Source of the DNA: JAICND01 sp040905905
GTDB taxonomy: Bacteria; Actinomycetota; Acidimicrobiia; Spongiisociales; ZC4RG35
Direction: 5' to 3'
NCBI GenBank assembly: GCA_040905905.1
Contig: JBBDQN010000012.1
Coordinates: 1-52,244, forward strand
Length of the DNA: 52,244 bases
In this document: positions 31,546 to 40,103 of the stretch, piece by piece
Position numbering within the stretch: the stretch's first letter is position 1
How the letters are laid out: the number at the start of each line of letters is the position of its first letter
The notes under the pieces: model-generated
What the model was told of the DNA's origin: nothing
Seen by the model: only the letters and a program-made list of their open reading frames with translations
Databases searched by the model: none
Position numbers and translations under genes: made by a program

Positions 31546-32426
31546 CGCTCACCGCCATTCCCGGCATCAAGGTCGGGCACTGGACCGACTTTGAGGGGCG
31601 CACCGGATGCACGGTCGTGGTGCTACCGGAACCAAATGTCACCACGGTGGAGGTGCGGGGAGGAGCGCCAGGCACACGCGAGACCGACCTCCTGGCGGTG
31701 GGGTCGCGCATAGAACAGGTCCAGGCCATCTTGTTGACAGGAGGCAGCGCCTTTGGGCTGGCGGCGGCCGATGGAGTCGTCCGCGAGCTCGAGACAGATG
31801 GGCGGGGTCACCAGACACCGGTTGTCCGCGTCCCGCTGGTCCCGGCTGCGGTGGTCTTTGATCTCTCCCCCGAGGGTGAGGGGAAACGTCCGGGTCCGGA
31901 AGAGGGAGCGGCTGCCTACCGGGCGGCCGTGTCTGATCCGGTCGCAATGGGGCGGATCGGCGCCGGCGCAGGAACATCCTCGGCCAAATGGAGGGGCTTT
32001 GAGTTTCGGGTGCCGACCGGGGTGGGCTCGGCCGTGACCGACACTGGTGATGGTCACATTGTCGGGGCACTGGTGGTTCTCAACCCGGTTGGTGACGTGT
32101 TCACGCTGGAGGGCGAGTCGCTGACGGGAGGATCGCTCGTGCCACCGCCCCCGGCCTTGCTTCCGCGACCCCTGGTCAATACCACTCTGGTCGTGGTCGC
32201 CACCTCGTCCAGTTTTACCCGCGCCGACCTCATCCACATGAGGATCCGGGCCCACGACGCCATCGGAGCCTGTATTCGCCCGTCGCATACCCGCTACGAC
32301 GGCGACGTCGTTTTTGTGACCGCTTGTGGGTCGACCCCGGGCGACCTCGACCTCGCCGCCGAGGCGGCCTTCGTTGCCACTGGTCGGGCCATCGAGGCTG
32401 CGATTAAGGCGTCACGTGAGGGTTGA
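31542..32426 (+). CDS. P1/S58-family peptidase (DmpA-like)
   Basis: ATG 31542 (ATGA overlap with alr) gives 294 residues. The family marks are TAIPGIKVGHWTDFEGRTGC at the start, GGAPGTRETDLL, LTGGSAFGLAAADGVVRELE, GAGAGTSSAKW and DVVFVTACGS. In DmpA-type aminopeptidases the chain cleaves itself before a serine or threonine that becomes the nucleophile; here the candidate is in the NTTLVVVATSSSFTRAD segment (about residue 215-230). Substrate unknown. Sitting after alr suggests an amino-acid or peptide role, but this is only context. Confidence 0.85.
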   Translation: MTLTAIPGIKVGHWTDFEGRTGCTVVVLPEPNVTTVEVRGGAPGTRETDLLAVGSRIEQVQAILLTGGSAFGLAAADGVVRELETDGRGHQTPVVRVPLVPAAVVFDLSPEGEGKRPGPEEGAAAYRAAVSDPVAMGRIGAGAGTSSAKWRGFEFRVPTGVGSAVTDTGDGHIVGALVVLNPVGDVFTLEGESLTGGSLVPPPPALLPRPLVNTTLVVVATSSSFTRADLIHMRIRAHDAIGACIRPSHTRYDGDVVFVTACGSTPGDLDLAAEAAFVATGRAIEAAIKASREG

Positions 32427-32907
32427 GCCCGATCCGTATCGGGTGCTCATGGTGTGCTGGGGAAATATCTGTCGGTCGCCGGCGGCCGAAGGGATCCTTC
32501 GGCATATGGCTCTCGCCCGCGGCTTAGAGGTCGAGGTCGACAGTGCCGGAACAAGCCGGGAGCACGAAGGGCAGGCTCCTCACCGGCGGACCATTGCCGA
32601 GGCTGGACGGCGAGGCTTCGAAGTTTCCGGGCAGCGAGCGCGACAACTTCGCCGGGACGACTTCGATCGCTTCGACCTGATCCTCACCGCCGACGACACG
32701 GTCGATCGGATCGTACGAGAGCGTGCCCCTGCCGAGGCATCCACCCGCATCCTCAAGATGACAGAGGTCGGTCCCGATGCCAACGAGTGGCCCGAGGTGC
32801 CGGATCCCTATTTCGGCACCGACCAGGACTACGTCCTCGTGTTCGACCTTCTCGAACGTGCCCTGGGAGGCCTGCTCGACACCTTGGCAGCAGGCCGACG
32901 ACCCTAA
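32416..32907 (+). CDS. Low-molecular-weight protein-tyrosine phosphatase
   Basis: GTG 32416 overlaps the peptidase stop by 11 bp and gives 163 residues (RVEPDPYRVLMVCWGNICRS). The P-loop CWGNICRS has the nucleophile Cys14 and Arg20. The acid DPY is present near residue 130 (VPDPYFGTDQDYVLVFDLLE). The fold and length match LMW-PTPs such as PtpA, which dephosphorylate phosphotyrosine, or in some cases arginine. No partner kinase is near. Confidence 0.93.
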   Translation: MRVEPDPYRVLMVCWGNICRSPAAEGILRHMALARGLEVEVDSAGTSREHEGQAPHRRTIAEAGRRGFEVSGQRARQLRRDDFDRFDLILTADDTVDRIVRERAPAEASTRILKMTEVGPDANEWPEVPDPYFGTDQDYVLVFDLLERALGGLLDTLAAGRRP

Positions 32908-32947
32908 GCCATTCACGAGAACGGAAGTCCGTACCATTCGCACTTGA

Positions 32948-33574
32948 ATGAGCAACGCTTTCATCGAGTTGCGCGACGAGGCCCTGGTCTGCACGCGTTG
33001 CCGGCTGGCCGGGACCCGCACCCAGGTCGTGTTCGGCGTCGGCGATCCCAACGCCGATCTGATGTTTGTTGGCGAGGCGCCGGGATTCCACGAGGATCAG
33101 CAGGGAGAGCCGTTCGTAGGAGCTGCCGGTCAACTCCTGACCAGACTTCTGGGAGAGATAGGGATGGCTCGTGAGGATGTATACATAGCCAACGTCATCA
33201 AATGCCGCCCGCCCAACAACCGCGATCCTCAACAGGACGAGATCGACGCCTGCAAGGATTACTTGCGTCGCCAGATCACTCTCGTCGATCCCCGGGTGGT
33301 GGTGACGCTCGGCAACTTCGCCACCAAGCTGCTCCTGCGGACGGACACCGGCATCACCAGGCTCAGAGGACGTGTGTTTCCCTGGTGGCGGAACAAGCTC
33401 CTGATCGCGACCTTTCATCCTGCGGCCGCCCTTCGTTCCGCCAGCCTCGTCGCCGAGATGCAGCGCGATTTCGTGTTGATCCGAGAGACTCTCGACCAAC
33501 CGCCGACGCCGCCCACTCCCACTGCGCCGACGGTCGCCAGCGCCGATCCCGAACAGATGAATCTGTTCGCATGA
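32948..33574 (+). CDS. Uracil-DNA glycosylase, family 4 (4Fe-4S)
   Basis: 208 residues. Four cysteines, Cys15, Cys18, Cys86 and Cys102, match the 4Fe-4S ligands of family 4 enzymes. Motif 1 is GEAPGFHEDQQGEPFVG with the active-site acid, and motif 2 is ATFHPAAALRSASL. It removes uracil from DNA and starts base excision repair. The last 30 residues are a Pro/Thr-rich tail ending EQMNLFA; that ending resembles a PCNA/beta-clamp-binding motif (QxxLF). Its stop overlaps the tsaE ATG by 4 bp. Confidence 0.94.
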   Translation: MSNAFIELRDEALVCTRCRLAGTRTQVVFGVGDPNADLMFVGEAPGFHEDQQGEPFVGAAGQLLTRLLGEIGMAREDVYIANVIKCRPPNNRDPQQDEIDACKDYLRRQITLVDPRVVVTLGNFATKLLLRTDTGITRLRGRVFPWWRNKLLIATFHPAAALRSASLVAEMQRDFVLIRETLDQPPTPPTPTAPTVASADPEQMNLFA

Positions 33575-34026
33575 TTTCGATCCGTTGTCCGCTCCCGGTT
33601 GACACCGCCAGTCTTGGAGCACGGTTAGCCGCCCATCTCCGGGCAGGCGACATCGTGGCGTTGTCCGGGCCCCTGGGCTCAGGCAAGACCCTCTTTACCG
33701 GTGGCGTCGCGTCGGGTCTGGGAGTCGAGGAACCCGTGACGAGCCCCTCTTTCATCCTGGTTCGCCAGTACCTGAGTGGGTTCCTACCTCTCATCCATGC
33801 CGACGTCTACCGCCTCTCTACCCAAAACGAGTTCGACGACCTCGATCTGATAGACGAATCGGCCGACGGCGTACTGGTGATCGAATGGGGCGATGCCGTC
33901 GAAGAGGTTCTCCCTCCTGACCACCTCAAGATCGGGTTCGAGGTCGATCCGGACGACACCAGGGTGGTGACCCTTGACGGTCCCGACGAACGATGGAACG
34001 AGATGTCCCTGGAGTTCGACTCGTGA
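33571..34026 (+). CDS. tsaE: tRNA t6A biosynthesis ATPase TsaE
   Basis: The ATG at 33571 overlaps the glycosylase stop; the frame is open further upstream, inside that gene, which is not used. 151 residues with Walker A GPLGSGKT at 33-40, TSPSFILVRQYL, HADVYRL and the Walker B-like VLVIEWGDAVEEVLP. TsaE cycles ATP to reset the TsaB-TsaD complex that makes N6-threonylcarbamoyladenosine at A37. The gene overlaps tsaB by 4 bp. Confidence 0.95.
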   Translation: MISIRCPLPVDTASLGARLAAHLRAGDIVALSGPLGSGKTLFTGGVASGLGVEEPVTSPSFILVRQYLSGFLPLIHADVYRLSTQNEFDDLDLIDESADGVLVIEWGDAVEEVLPPDHLKIGFEVDPDDTRVVTLDGPDERWNEMSLEFDS

Positions 34027-34733
34027 AGTTGCTCGCAATCGAGACATCCACCGCCCAGTCCGGGGTGGTCCTCTCCGAGGGACGAACGGTGATCGCCGAA
34101 GCATCCAGGCTCGACCGCCGCGGTCATGCCACGTTCCTGATCCCGGCCATCGACTTCTGCTTCGAACAGGCCGGCTGGTTCCCCCACGACATTGATGCGA
34201 TCGTTGTCGATCTCGGCCCCGGGCTCTACACCGGGATCCGGGTCGGTGTGGCGACCGCCCAGGGCCTGGCGGCTGCGCTTGGCATACCCGTAGTGGGTGG
34301 TTCCTCCCTGGACACCCTTGCCCTGGCCGCAGCTACAGGCCACCGCCATATCTATTCCCTGGTAGATGTCCGCCGGGGCGAGCTGGCGGTGGCGACCTAT
34401 CAACCGGTTCCGGGAGGCGTCGTCAGAGACGGACCTCCCGCCCTGATGACGTCGGAGGTGCTGCGAGCCTTTCTGATGTCTGATCCGGGCAACCCCCTAC
34501 TGATCGGCGACTCGGCCGCACTGCCCGAGGACGCCCTCTCCGGTATTCACAGGGTGAAGATCGGCAAGCCGCGTTATCCCACCGCCCGAACCCTCCTGGA
34601 GGTGGGGTTGTCACAGCTCGAGAAGGATTCATTCGCGTCCGAGACTCTGCGTCCTATCTACCTGCGCGAACCCGACGTCACCCTCAACTGGGACAAGCTG
34701 CAACCGGAGGGCCCATGGTCGGCACCGTCCTGA
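34023..34733 (+). CDS. tsaB: tRNA t6A biosynthesis protein TsaB
   Basis: GTG 34023 gives 236 residues (KLLAIETSTAQSGVVLSEGR). It is an ASKHA-fold paralogue of TsaD that scaffolds the complex. It has DAIVVDLGPGLYTGIRVGVA, a LALAAATGHR segment and a divergent C-terminal half. It lies between tsaE and rimI, the common actinobacterial order. The last 19 bp overlap rimI. Confidence 0.94.
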   Translation: MKLLAIETSTAQSGVVLSEGRTVIAEASRLDRRGHATFLIPAIDFCFEQAGWFPHDIDAIVVDLGPGLYTGIRVGVATAQGLAAALGIPVVGGSSLDTLALAAATGHRHIYSLVDVRRGELAVATYQPVPGGVVRDGPPALMTSEVLRAFLMSDPGNPLLIGDSAALPEDALSGIHRVKIGKPRYPTARTLLEVGLSQLEKDSFASETLRPIYLREPDVTLNWDKLQPEGPWSAPS

Positions 34734-35209
34734 TCAGACCCATGCTTCCGGAAGACATCGAAGCTTGCCTTCGTATCGAACAAGCCACCTATCCGACTCC
34801 CTGGACCGAGGGCATATTCAAAGAGGAACTCTCGGGCTCAGATCGTGCCTACCTCGTGGCCGAATCGATCGGGGGTATTGTCGGTTACGGGGGCCTCCTC
34901 CTCGTCATCCCTGAAGCCCACGTGACCACCGTCACTGTCTCCCCTGACCACCGCGGTGGTCGGGTCGGGACCCGGCTGATGCTTCACTTGACCACGGCCG
35001 CCCTCGAAGCGGGAGCCACGAGCCTTACGCTCGAGGTGCGGGTATCCAACCGGCAGGCGCAAGCGTTATATCAGCGCTTTGGAATGGCGCCGGTGGGGGT
35101 GCGCAAGCTCTATTACCGGGATGAGGATGCCCTGATCATGTGGGTCCATGACCTCGACGGTGACGAGTACCGGGCCCGGCTCGACGAGATCGAGATGGCA
35201 CTTTCATGA
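34715..35209 (+). CDS. rimI: Ribosomal protein alanine N-acetyltransferase RimI-like
   Basis: 164 residues, one GNAT domain. The acetyl-CoA pyrophosphate loop is the SPDHRGGRVGTRLMLHL segment (Q/RxxGxG/A). It begins VLIRPMLPEDIEACLRIEQA and has the SNRQAQALYQRFGMAPVGVR C-terminal motif typical of RimI. In E. coli it acetylates S18. It overlaps both tsaB and tsaD (ATGA), a linkage seen in many actinobacteria. Confidence 0.92.
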   Translation: MVGTVLIRPMLPEDIEACLRIEQATYPTPWTEGIFKEELSGSDRAYLVAESIGGIVGYGGLLLVIPEAHVTTVTVSPDHRGGRVGTRLMLHLTTAALEAGATSLTLEVRVSNRQAQALYQRFGMAPVGVRKLYYRDEDALIMWVHDLDGDEYRARLDEIEMALS

Positions 35210-36210
35210 GTCCGCTGGTGCTCGCCTTCGAGACGTCGTGTGACGAGACCGCGGTCGCGGTGGTGCGTGGTTCAGAGGCGCTCTCAAACGTGCTGTCGTC
35301 ACAGGTAGACCTCCATGCGCGTTTTGGCGGTATCGTGCCCGAGGTGGCGGCCCGGGCTCATGTCGAGTCGATTCGTGCCATGACCCACAAGGCGTTGATG
35401 GAGTCGGGGGTCCACCCAGCAGATCTCGACGGAGTGGCGGCCACGGCCGGACCCGGGTTGGTCGGAGCCCTGCTGGTAGGGCACTCATTTGCCAAAGCCA
35501 CCGCTTGGGCTCGCCAGCTGTCGTTCATCGGGATCGACCACATGGAGGGTCATCTGATGGCACCCCGGCTCGAGTTCGAGGACTTCGTGCCGCCGGCGGT
35601 GGTGTTGCTGGCCTCAGGTGGACACTCCCAGATCGTTTTGGTTGAAGATTGGGGGATCTACCAGATCCTTGGCGAGACGATTGATGACGCCGCCGGTGAG
35701 GCTTTCGACAAGCTGGCCCGGGTGATGGGGCTCGGGTTTCCGGGCGGGCCCGCCCTTGACGCTGCTTCCGAAGGGGGTGACCCCCGAGCCGTGTCGTTCC
35801 CCCGGGCGATGGTTGACCGCCCCCATCAACTGTCCTTCTCGGGTCTGAAGACATCGGTAGTGCGGTTTATCGAGAAGGCCAAAGAGTCGGGCGAGCTACC
35901 ACCTCTGGCCGACGTGGCCGCCTCGATCCAGGAGGCCATCGTCGATGTCCTGGTCGACAAGACCTTTCGCGCCGTCGACGACACCGGCGCCAGGGTGGTG
36001 GGGGGAGGTGGTGGAGTGTTGGCCAATCGCCGTTTGCGCGAACGCTTCGGCGAGGAGGCAGAGGCACGCGGCATCAAGCTTCGGATCCCCTCACCTGCCC
36101 TCTGCACCGACAACGCAGCAATGATCGGCATGGCCGGTTCCCACTGGCTACGGATGGGAAGGTTCTCCAATTGGGCCCTCGGTGTGGACCCCGGCCGGCG
36201 CCTGGGATGA
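35206..36210 (+). CDS. tsaD: tRNA N6-adenosine threonylcarbamoyltransferase TsaD
   Basis: 334 residues starting SPLVLAFETSCDETAVAVVR. The metal-binding HMEGH motif (about residue 112-116) is present in GIDHMEGHLMAP, as are ATAGPGLVGALLVG, LLASGGHSQIVLV, DDAAGEAFDKLARVMGLGFP and GGGGGVLANRRLR. It transfers threonylcarbamoyl from TC-AMP to A37 of ANN-decoding tRNAs. It closes the tsaE-tsaB-rimI-tsaD run; the next gene is on the other strand only 6 bp away. Confidence 0.96.
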   Translation: MSPLVLAFETSCDETAVAVVRGSEALSNVLSSQVDLHARFGGIVPEVAARAHVESIRAMTHKALMESGVHPADLDGVAATAGPGLVGALLVGHSFAKATAWARQLSFIGIDHMEGHLMAPRLEFEDFVPPAVVLLASGGHSQIVLVEDWGIYQILGETIDDAAGEAFDKLARVMGLGFPGGPALDAASEGGDPRAVSFPRAMVDRPHQLSFSGLKTSVVRFIEKAKESGELPPLADVAASIQEAIVDVLVDKTFRAVDDTGARVVGGGGGVLANRRLRERFGEEAEARGIKLRIPSPALCTDNAAMIGMAGSHWLRMGRFSNWALGVDPGRRLG

Positions 36211-36215
36211 GGTCG

Positions 36216-36572
36216 TCAAACTCTGATCGATCTCGCCGGCCACAGGTCTCCGATTCCTAATCGCCAGTGGGAATCCCCGAGGGCGATCAGTTCGCACGCA
36301 AGCGCAGCCGCCGAGTCACCAGGCCGCAAGAGGCTGTTGGCGGTTGCCCGAAGAAATCCGCCGACGGCTCCCGGGCCCAGCGTCAATGACGCCACAGCTT
36401 CGTCGTCTGCGCCTGCTAGACGAAGCGTCCCGATGTCACCCGTGATTGACACCGTTTCGGACTCCTCCTGGCGATGGCTCACAATCGCATGAATGCGCGC
36501 CTGACGGCTTTCATCGGCGGCCGCCACCAAAGCTGCCTCCAGCTCCTCAGGGCGATAGTGGGGCCCCATCAA
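36216..36572 (-). CDS. Hypothetical protein (118 residues)
   Basis: A minus-strand frame converging on tsaD with 5 bp between the stops. The product is 118 residues: a charged helical N-terminus (RPEELEAALVAAADESRQAR), then IVSHRQEESETVSITGDIGT and TLGPGAVGGFLRATANSLLR. It has no membrane segment or signal. No family was recognised. No other gene is possible in this 360-bp space and its amino-acid composition is that of a soluble protein, so it is probably real. Confidence 0.5.
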   Translation of the reverse strand: MMGPHYRPEELEAALVAAADESRQARIHAIVSHRQEESETVSITGDIGTLRLAGADDEAVASLTLGPGAVGGFLRATANSLLRPGDSAAALACELIALGDSHWRLGIGDLWPARSIRV

Positions 36573-36645
36573 ACGAGGTTACGGTGGGAGGCTCGATCGA
36601 GGGCCGAATTAATCGGCCCCGGACCGCGATCATGAGGTGTGACAT

Positions 36646-36672
36646 TTAGCACTCTCCTTGGGGGACTGCTAA
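36646..36672 (+). promoter_or_regulatory. CIRCE operator 1 (HrcA site, 8/9 right arm)
   Basis: TTAGCACTC, a 9-bp spacer, then GACTGCTAA. The left arm is perfect and the right differs from GAGTGCTAA at one base. It lies 6 bp before the perfect copy. Confidence 0.85.
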
Positions 36673-36678
36673 GGTCGC

Positions 36679-36705
36679 TTAGCACTCGCAGTCCGTGAGT
36701 GCTAA
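36679..36705 (+). promoter_or_regulatory. CIRCE operator 2 (HrcA site, perfect)
   Basis: TTAGCACTC (36679-36687), 9-bp spacer, GAGTGCTAA (36697-36705), the exact consensus of the HrcA binding site. It sits 23 bp before the groES ATG, so HrcA would block transcription of groES-groL until heat shock. Confidence 0.95.
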
Positions 36706-36728
36706 GTCGTTTGGACAGGAGGAATCAC

Positions 36729-37049
36729 ATGGATCTTCGCCCGCTAGGCGATCGTGTGGTCGTCAAGCCCGAAGATGAGCTGGAGCAGCGGACCCCCTCC
36801 GGGCTCGTCATCCCCGATACGGCCAAAGAAAAGCCGCAAATCGGTGAGATTATGGCCGTCGGCCCGGGGTCCCTTAATGACGATGGCGATCGTCTCCCCA
36901 TGGACGTAAGCGTCGGGGACAACGTGCTCTACTCAAAATACGCCGGCACTGAGGTCAAGTTTGGTGGGCACGAGTACCTGGTGCTCTCTGCCCGTGACCT
37001 GCTTGCGATTGTCGCAAAAACTGTCGCAAAAACGGGAGGACGTAAGTAA
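36729..37049 (+). CDS. groES: Co-chaperonin GroES
   Basis: ATG 36729 follows AGGAGGAATCAC and gives 106 residues. The start at 36699 would lie in the CIRCE element and is wrong. It has LRPLGDRVVVKPEDELEQRT at the N-terminus and the mobile loop around EQRTPSGLVIPDTAKEKPQ, then KYAGTEVKFGGHEYLVLSA. It forms the lid of the GroEL cage. The last eight residues (TVAKTGGRK) are an unusual extra tail; a duplicated VAKTVAKT encodes it. Confidence 0.96.
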   Translation: MDLRPLGDRVVVKPEDELEQRTPSGLVIPDTAKEKPQIGEIMAVGPGSLNDDGDRLPMDVSVGDNVLYSKYAGTEVKFGGHEYLVLSARDLLAIVAKTVAKTGGRK

Positions 37050-38689
37050 TGGCTGCCAAAGATCTTCGATTTGATGAGGACGCTCGCCGCGGTCTCGAGG
37101 CGGGTGTCAACAAGCTGGCTGACGTAGTCAAGGTCACTCTGGGTCCCAAGGGCCGCAACGTCGTGCTGGAAAAGAAATGGGGCTCACCGACCATCACCAA
37201 TGATGGGGTGACAATCGCCAAAGAGATCGAGCTCGACGACCCGTGGGAGAACATGGGTGCTCAGCTCGCCAAAGAAGTCGCTACCAAGACCAACGACGTT
37301 GCCGGTGACGGAACCACCACGGCGACTGTGCTTGCTCAGGCCATGGTCAAAGAGGGCCTGCGCAACGTCGCTGCTGGTGCCAACCCGATGGATCTCAAGC
37401 GGGGCATCGAGCAGGCCGTCGATGCCGTTGTCAAGGCGTTGGGCGACCTGTCGACCCCCATCGAGGCGAAATCCGTTGCGGCGGTTGCATCGATTTCGGC
37501 CAACAACGACCTCACCATCGGCAGGACCATTGCCGAGGCTTTTGCCAAGGTAGGCAAGGATGGCGTCATCACCGTCGAAGAGGGTCAGACCTTTGGTCTT
37601 GAGCTCGAGTTCACCGAGGGCATGCAGTTCGACAAGGGCTACATCTCCCCGTATTTCATCACCGACGCCGATCGCCAGGAGGCGGTGCTGGAGGATCCAC
37701 TGATCCTCGTGGCCAACCAGAAGATCAGCTCGGTCAACGATCTGCTGCCTGTGTTGGAGCGGGTCATGCAGGCCGGTAAGGGTGTGCTGGTGATCTCTGA
37801 AGATGTCGAGGGCGAGGCCTTAGCCACCCTGGTCGTCAACAAGATTCGCGGCACGTTCTCTTCGGTGGCCGTGAAGGCTCCCGGTTTCGGTGAGCGTCGC
37901 AAGGCCATGCTGCAAGACATCGCCATCCTCACCGGAGCCACCGTCATCTCCGAAGAGGTCGGGTTGAAGCTCGAGAATGTCACCGTCGACATGCTCGGCA
38001 AGGCCCGGAAGGTGATCGTCTCCAAGGACAACACCACCGTCATCGATGGCGCTGGACGCGACACTGATGTCAAGGCCCGGATCAAGCAGATCGAGCGCGA
38101 GATCGAGAACACCGACAGCGACTGGGACCGTGAGAAGCTCCAGGAGCGTCTCGCCAAGCTCTCCGGCGGTGTTGTGGTCGTCAAGGTTGGCGCCGCCACC
38201 GAGGTGGAGCTGAAGGAGAAGAAGCACCGCATCGAGGACGCAGTTTCTGCTACCCGCGCCGCGGTCGAGGAAGGCATCGTTCCCGGAGGCGGCGTGGCGC
38301 TGCTTCGGGCCCAGACCTCCATCGACAAACTCCGCGGTGGAAGCGACGACGAGAAGACAGGACGTCAGATCGTCCGTCGTGCCCTTGAGGAACCACTTCG
38401 TCAGATTGCGGTCAACGCCGGAGCCGAAGGCGGTGTTGTCGTTGAGCGGGTCCGCTCCGAAACTGGGAATATGGGCTTCAACGCCCAGACCGGCCACTAC
38501 GAGGACCTGATGACGGCAGGGGTCATCGACCCGGCCAAGGTGACGCGGTCAACTCTGCAGAACGCTGCTTCGATCGCGGCGTTGCTGCTGACGACCGAGG
38601 CGCTGATCGCCGAACGGAAGGAAGACAAGCCTGCAGCCGGTGGCCATGGGGGCCATGGTGGTGGCGGCGGCGGCGACATGGACTTCTAA
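37049..38689 (+). CDS. groL: Chaperonin GroEL
   Basis: 546 residues, starting with TAATG overlap after groES. The apical, intermediate and equatorial domains are all standard: LGPKGRNVVLEKKWGSPTIT, GDGTTTATVLAQAMV with the ATP-binding loop, KAPGFGERRKAMLQDIAILT, and GGGVALLRA. The C-terminus is GGHGGHGGGGGGDMDF, the Gly-rich tail with histidines seen in several actinobacterial GroEL1-type or mixed copies. Only this copy is in the window. Confidence 0.97.
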   Translation: MAAKDLRFDEDARRGLEAGVNKLADVVKVTLGPKGRNVVLEKKWGSPTITNDGVTIAKEIELDDPWENMGAQLAKEVATKTNDVAGDGTTTATVLAQAMVKEGLRNVAAGANPMDLKRGIEQAVDAVVKALGDLSTPIEAKSVAAVASISANNDLTIGRTIAEAFAKVGKDGVITVEEGQTFGLELEFTEGMQFDKGYISPYFITDADRQEAVLEDPLILVANQKISSVNDLLPVLERVMQAGKGVLVISEDVEGEALATLVVNKIRGTFSSVAVKAPGFGERRKAMLQDIAILTGATVISEEVGLKLENVTVDMLGKARKVIVSKDNTTVIDGAGRDTDVKARIKQIEREIENTDSDWDREKLQERLAKLSGGVVVVKVGAATEVELKEKKHRIEDAVSATRAAVEEGIVPGGGVALLRAQTSIDKLRGGSDDEKTGRQIVRRALEEPLRQIAVNAGAEGGVVVERVRSETGNMGFNAQTGHYEDLMTAGVIDPAKVTRSTLQNAASIAALLLTTEALIAERKEDKPAAGGHGGHGGGGGGDMDF

Positions 38690-38710
38690 GTCCAGGTTCG
38701 AAAACAGTGC

Positions 38711-38732
38711 GGAGGGCCCTTCGGGGCCCTCC
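38711..38732 (+). terminator. Strong terminator-like hairpin after groL
   Basis: GGAGGGCCC, TTCG loop, GGGCCCTCC: a perfect 9-bp GC stem 22 bases after the groL stop. A clear run of T does not follow, but the stem is very stable and the position fits the end of the groESL operon. Confidence 0.8.
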
Positions 38733-38790
38733 GTCGCGTTCGGGTCCTCCGGCCGGTCCGCTCAGACGGCCAGGCCGTTAGCCTCAGATC

Positions 38791-39276
38791 ATGTCTACGA
38801 CCCTCGTTCATCTGTTTCGCCACAACCACTGGGCCAATCGTCTCATGATGGAGGCCTGTCGAGGCCTGTCCGATCAGGACCTCGATGCCACCGTAGCGGG
38901 CACGTACGGCAGCATCCGGGACACGATCACCCATCTCGTTCGGGCGGAGTCCGGCTATGCCTTCCGCCTGATCGGAGGCGAGCGCATTTTCGGCCGCGAG
39001 GAACCCTTCCCCGGCGTCGAGGGCGCCATCGAGGTCCTCGAAAAGACCGGCGCCGCTCTCGAAGAGGTGGCTGCCGATCTTGACCCGAACCGGATGATCG
39101 AGATCGTCACCGACGAGGCGACGACGGAGATACCGGGGTTTGTTGTGTTGCTTCAAGCCGTCAATCACGCCACCGATCACCGCAGCCACATCGCCACCAT
39201 CCTTACCCAGCTCGGGCAGCAGCCACCAGAACTCGACCTATGGTCCTATGACGACGCCGGTCTCAGTCGCGCCTGA
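38791..39276 (+). CDS. DinB-family four-helix protein
   Basis: 161 residues. A four-helix-bundle pattern with the three metal-binding histidines of the DinB/YfiT family is visible: HNHWAN (about 11-16), THLVRAESGY (about 47) and NHATDHRSH (about 125-133). DinB-like proteins act with metal and often with bacillithiol or mycothiol. The gene converges on the methyltransferase and overlaps its 3' end by 39 bp. Confidence 0.85.
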   Translation: MSTTLVHLFRHNHWANRLMMEACRGLSDQDLDATVAGTYGSIRDTITHLVRAESGYAFRLIGGERIFGREEPFPGVEGAIEVLEKTGAALEEVAADLDPNRMIEIVTDEATTEIPGFVVLLQAVNHATDHRSHIATILTQLGQQPPELDLWSYDDAGLSRA

Positions 39277-40074
39277 CCACTTCCGCACCCTCCATACCTG
39301 CTCCGATGGGAAACGGCGGGCCCAATCCGCCGTGATCCCAAAGCTGGCGTCCTTGCCGCCTTGCGGTGCCTGAATCTCCCGGAATTCGAGAACTTCGAAC
39401 CCCGTTTGCCGGAACAGTTGAAACCACGCCGAAATCGGCAGATTGAACTCAATCCCACCGGGCTCATCAATGGCCTCCCTCCAGTCGAGGCGATAAATCG
39501 AGAAGTAGTCCCGTTCCAGATGCTCGGTCAGCGGCAAAGTCCCATCGATCGGGCTGCACAACGGGACCAGAATCGAGTTGGAGAGGAACACGAGTTCGCC
39601 CCTCGGTTTGAGCAGACGGTGGGCCTCCGGGATCCATAGGTAGGGGTCGCACCACAGAGCCGCCCCGTATTCGCTGATGGCGAAGTCAAAGGACTCCGCG
39701 GGGTAAGGCACTTCCTCGGCGTTGCCGTGAATCAAAGTCAGTTCAACACCGTGTTGGGAGGCCAGCCGGCGAGCTGTGGACAGTTGCCCCTCTGAGATGT
39801 CGATGCCCACCACTCGGGCGCCTCGCCGGGCCATCCATGCCGAGACATAAGCCGTCCCACAGCCCAACTCGATGGCATCGAGGCCCGTCATTTCTTCGGG
39901 CAGCAACGGCAGCTCGCTTTGGGGGATATTCCAAATGCCCCAGGTCGGTTCACCGGCCCATGATCGTTCTCCGAAAGCAACCCACTCATGAGCATCCTGG
40001 TTCCAGTGCGCCTGGTTGACCAACACATGTTCTGGTAAGTCAGGCATAGGGATGGTCGGTGAGAGTACCGGCAC
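39238..40074 (-). CDS. Class I SAM-dependent methyltransferase
   Basis: Up to 278 residues; an ATG at 40047 (PDLPEHVLVNQAHWN) would give 269. SAM motif I is AIELGCGTAYVSAWMARRGA (about residue 66-85), with the acidic end of strand 2 in VVGIDISEGQLSTARRLA and motif post-I. The N-terminal HWNQDAHEW motif is common in UbiE/Methyltransf_11 enzymes. Substrate unknown. It is divergent from the mycothiol-type gene by a short, overlapping region. Confidence 0.88.
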   Translation of the reverse strand: MPVLSPTIPMPDLPEHVLVNQAHWNQDAHEWVAFGERSWAGEPTWGIWNIPQSELPLLPEEMTGLDAIELGCGTAYVSAWMARRGARVVGIDISEGQLSTARRLASQHGVELTLIHGNAEEVPYPAESFDFAISEYGAALWCDPYLWIPEAHRLLKPRGELVFLSNSILVPLCSPIDGTLPLTEHLERDYFSIYRLDWREAIDEPGGIEFNLPISAWFQLFRQTGFEVLEFREIQAPQGGKDASFGITADWARRFPSEQVWRVRKWSGATETGVVIGP

Positions 40075-40103
40075 TGTTGCGCAGCCTTCCCGAGTACGGT
40101 GCG

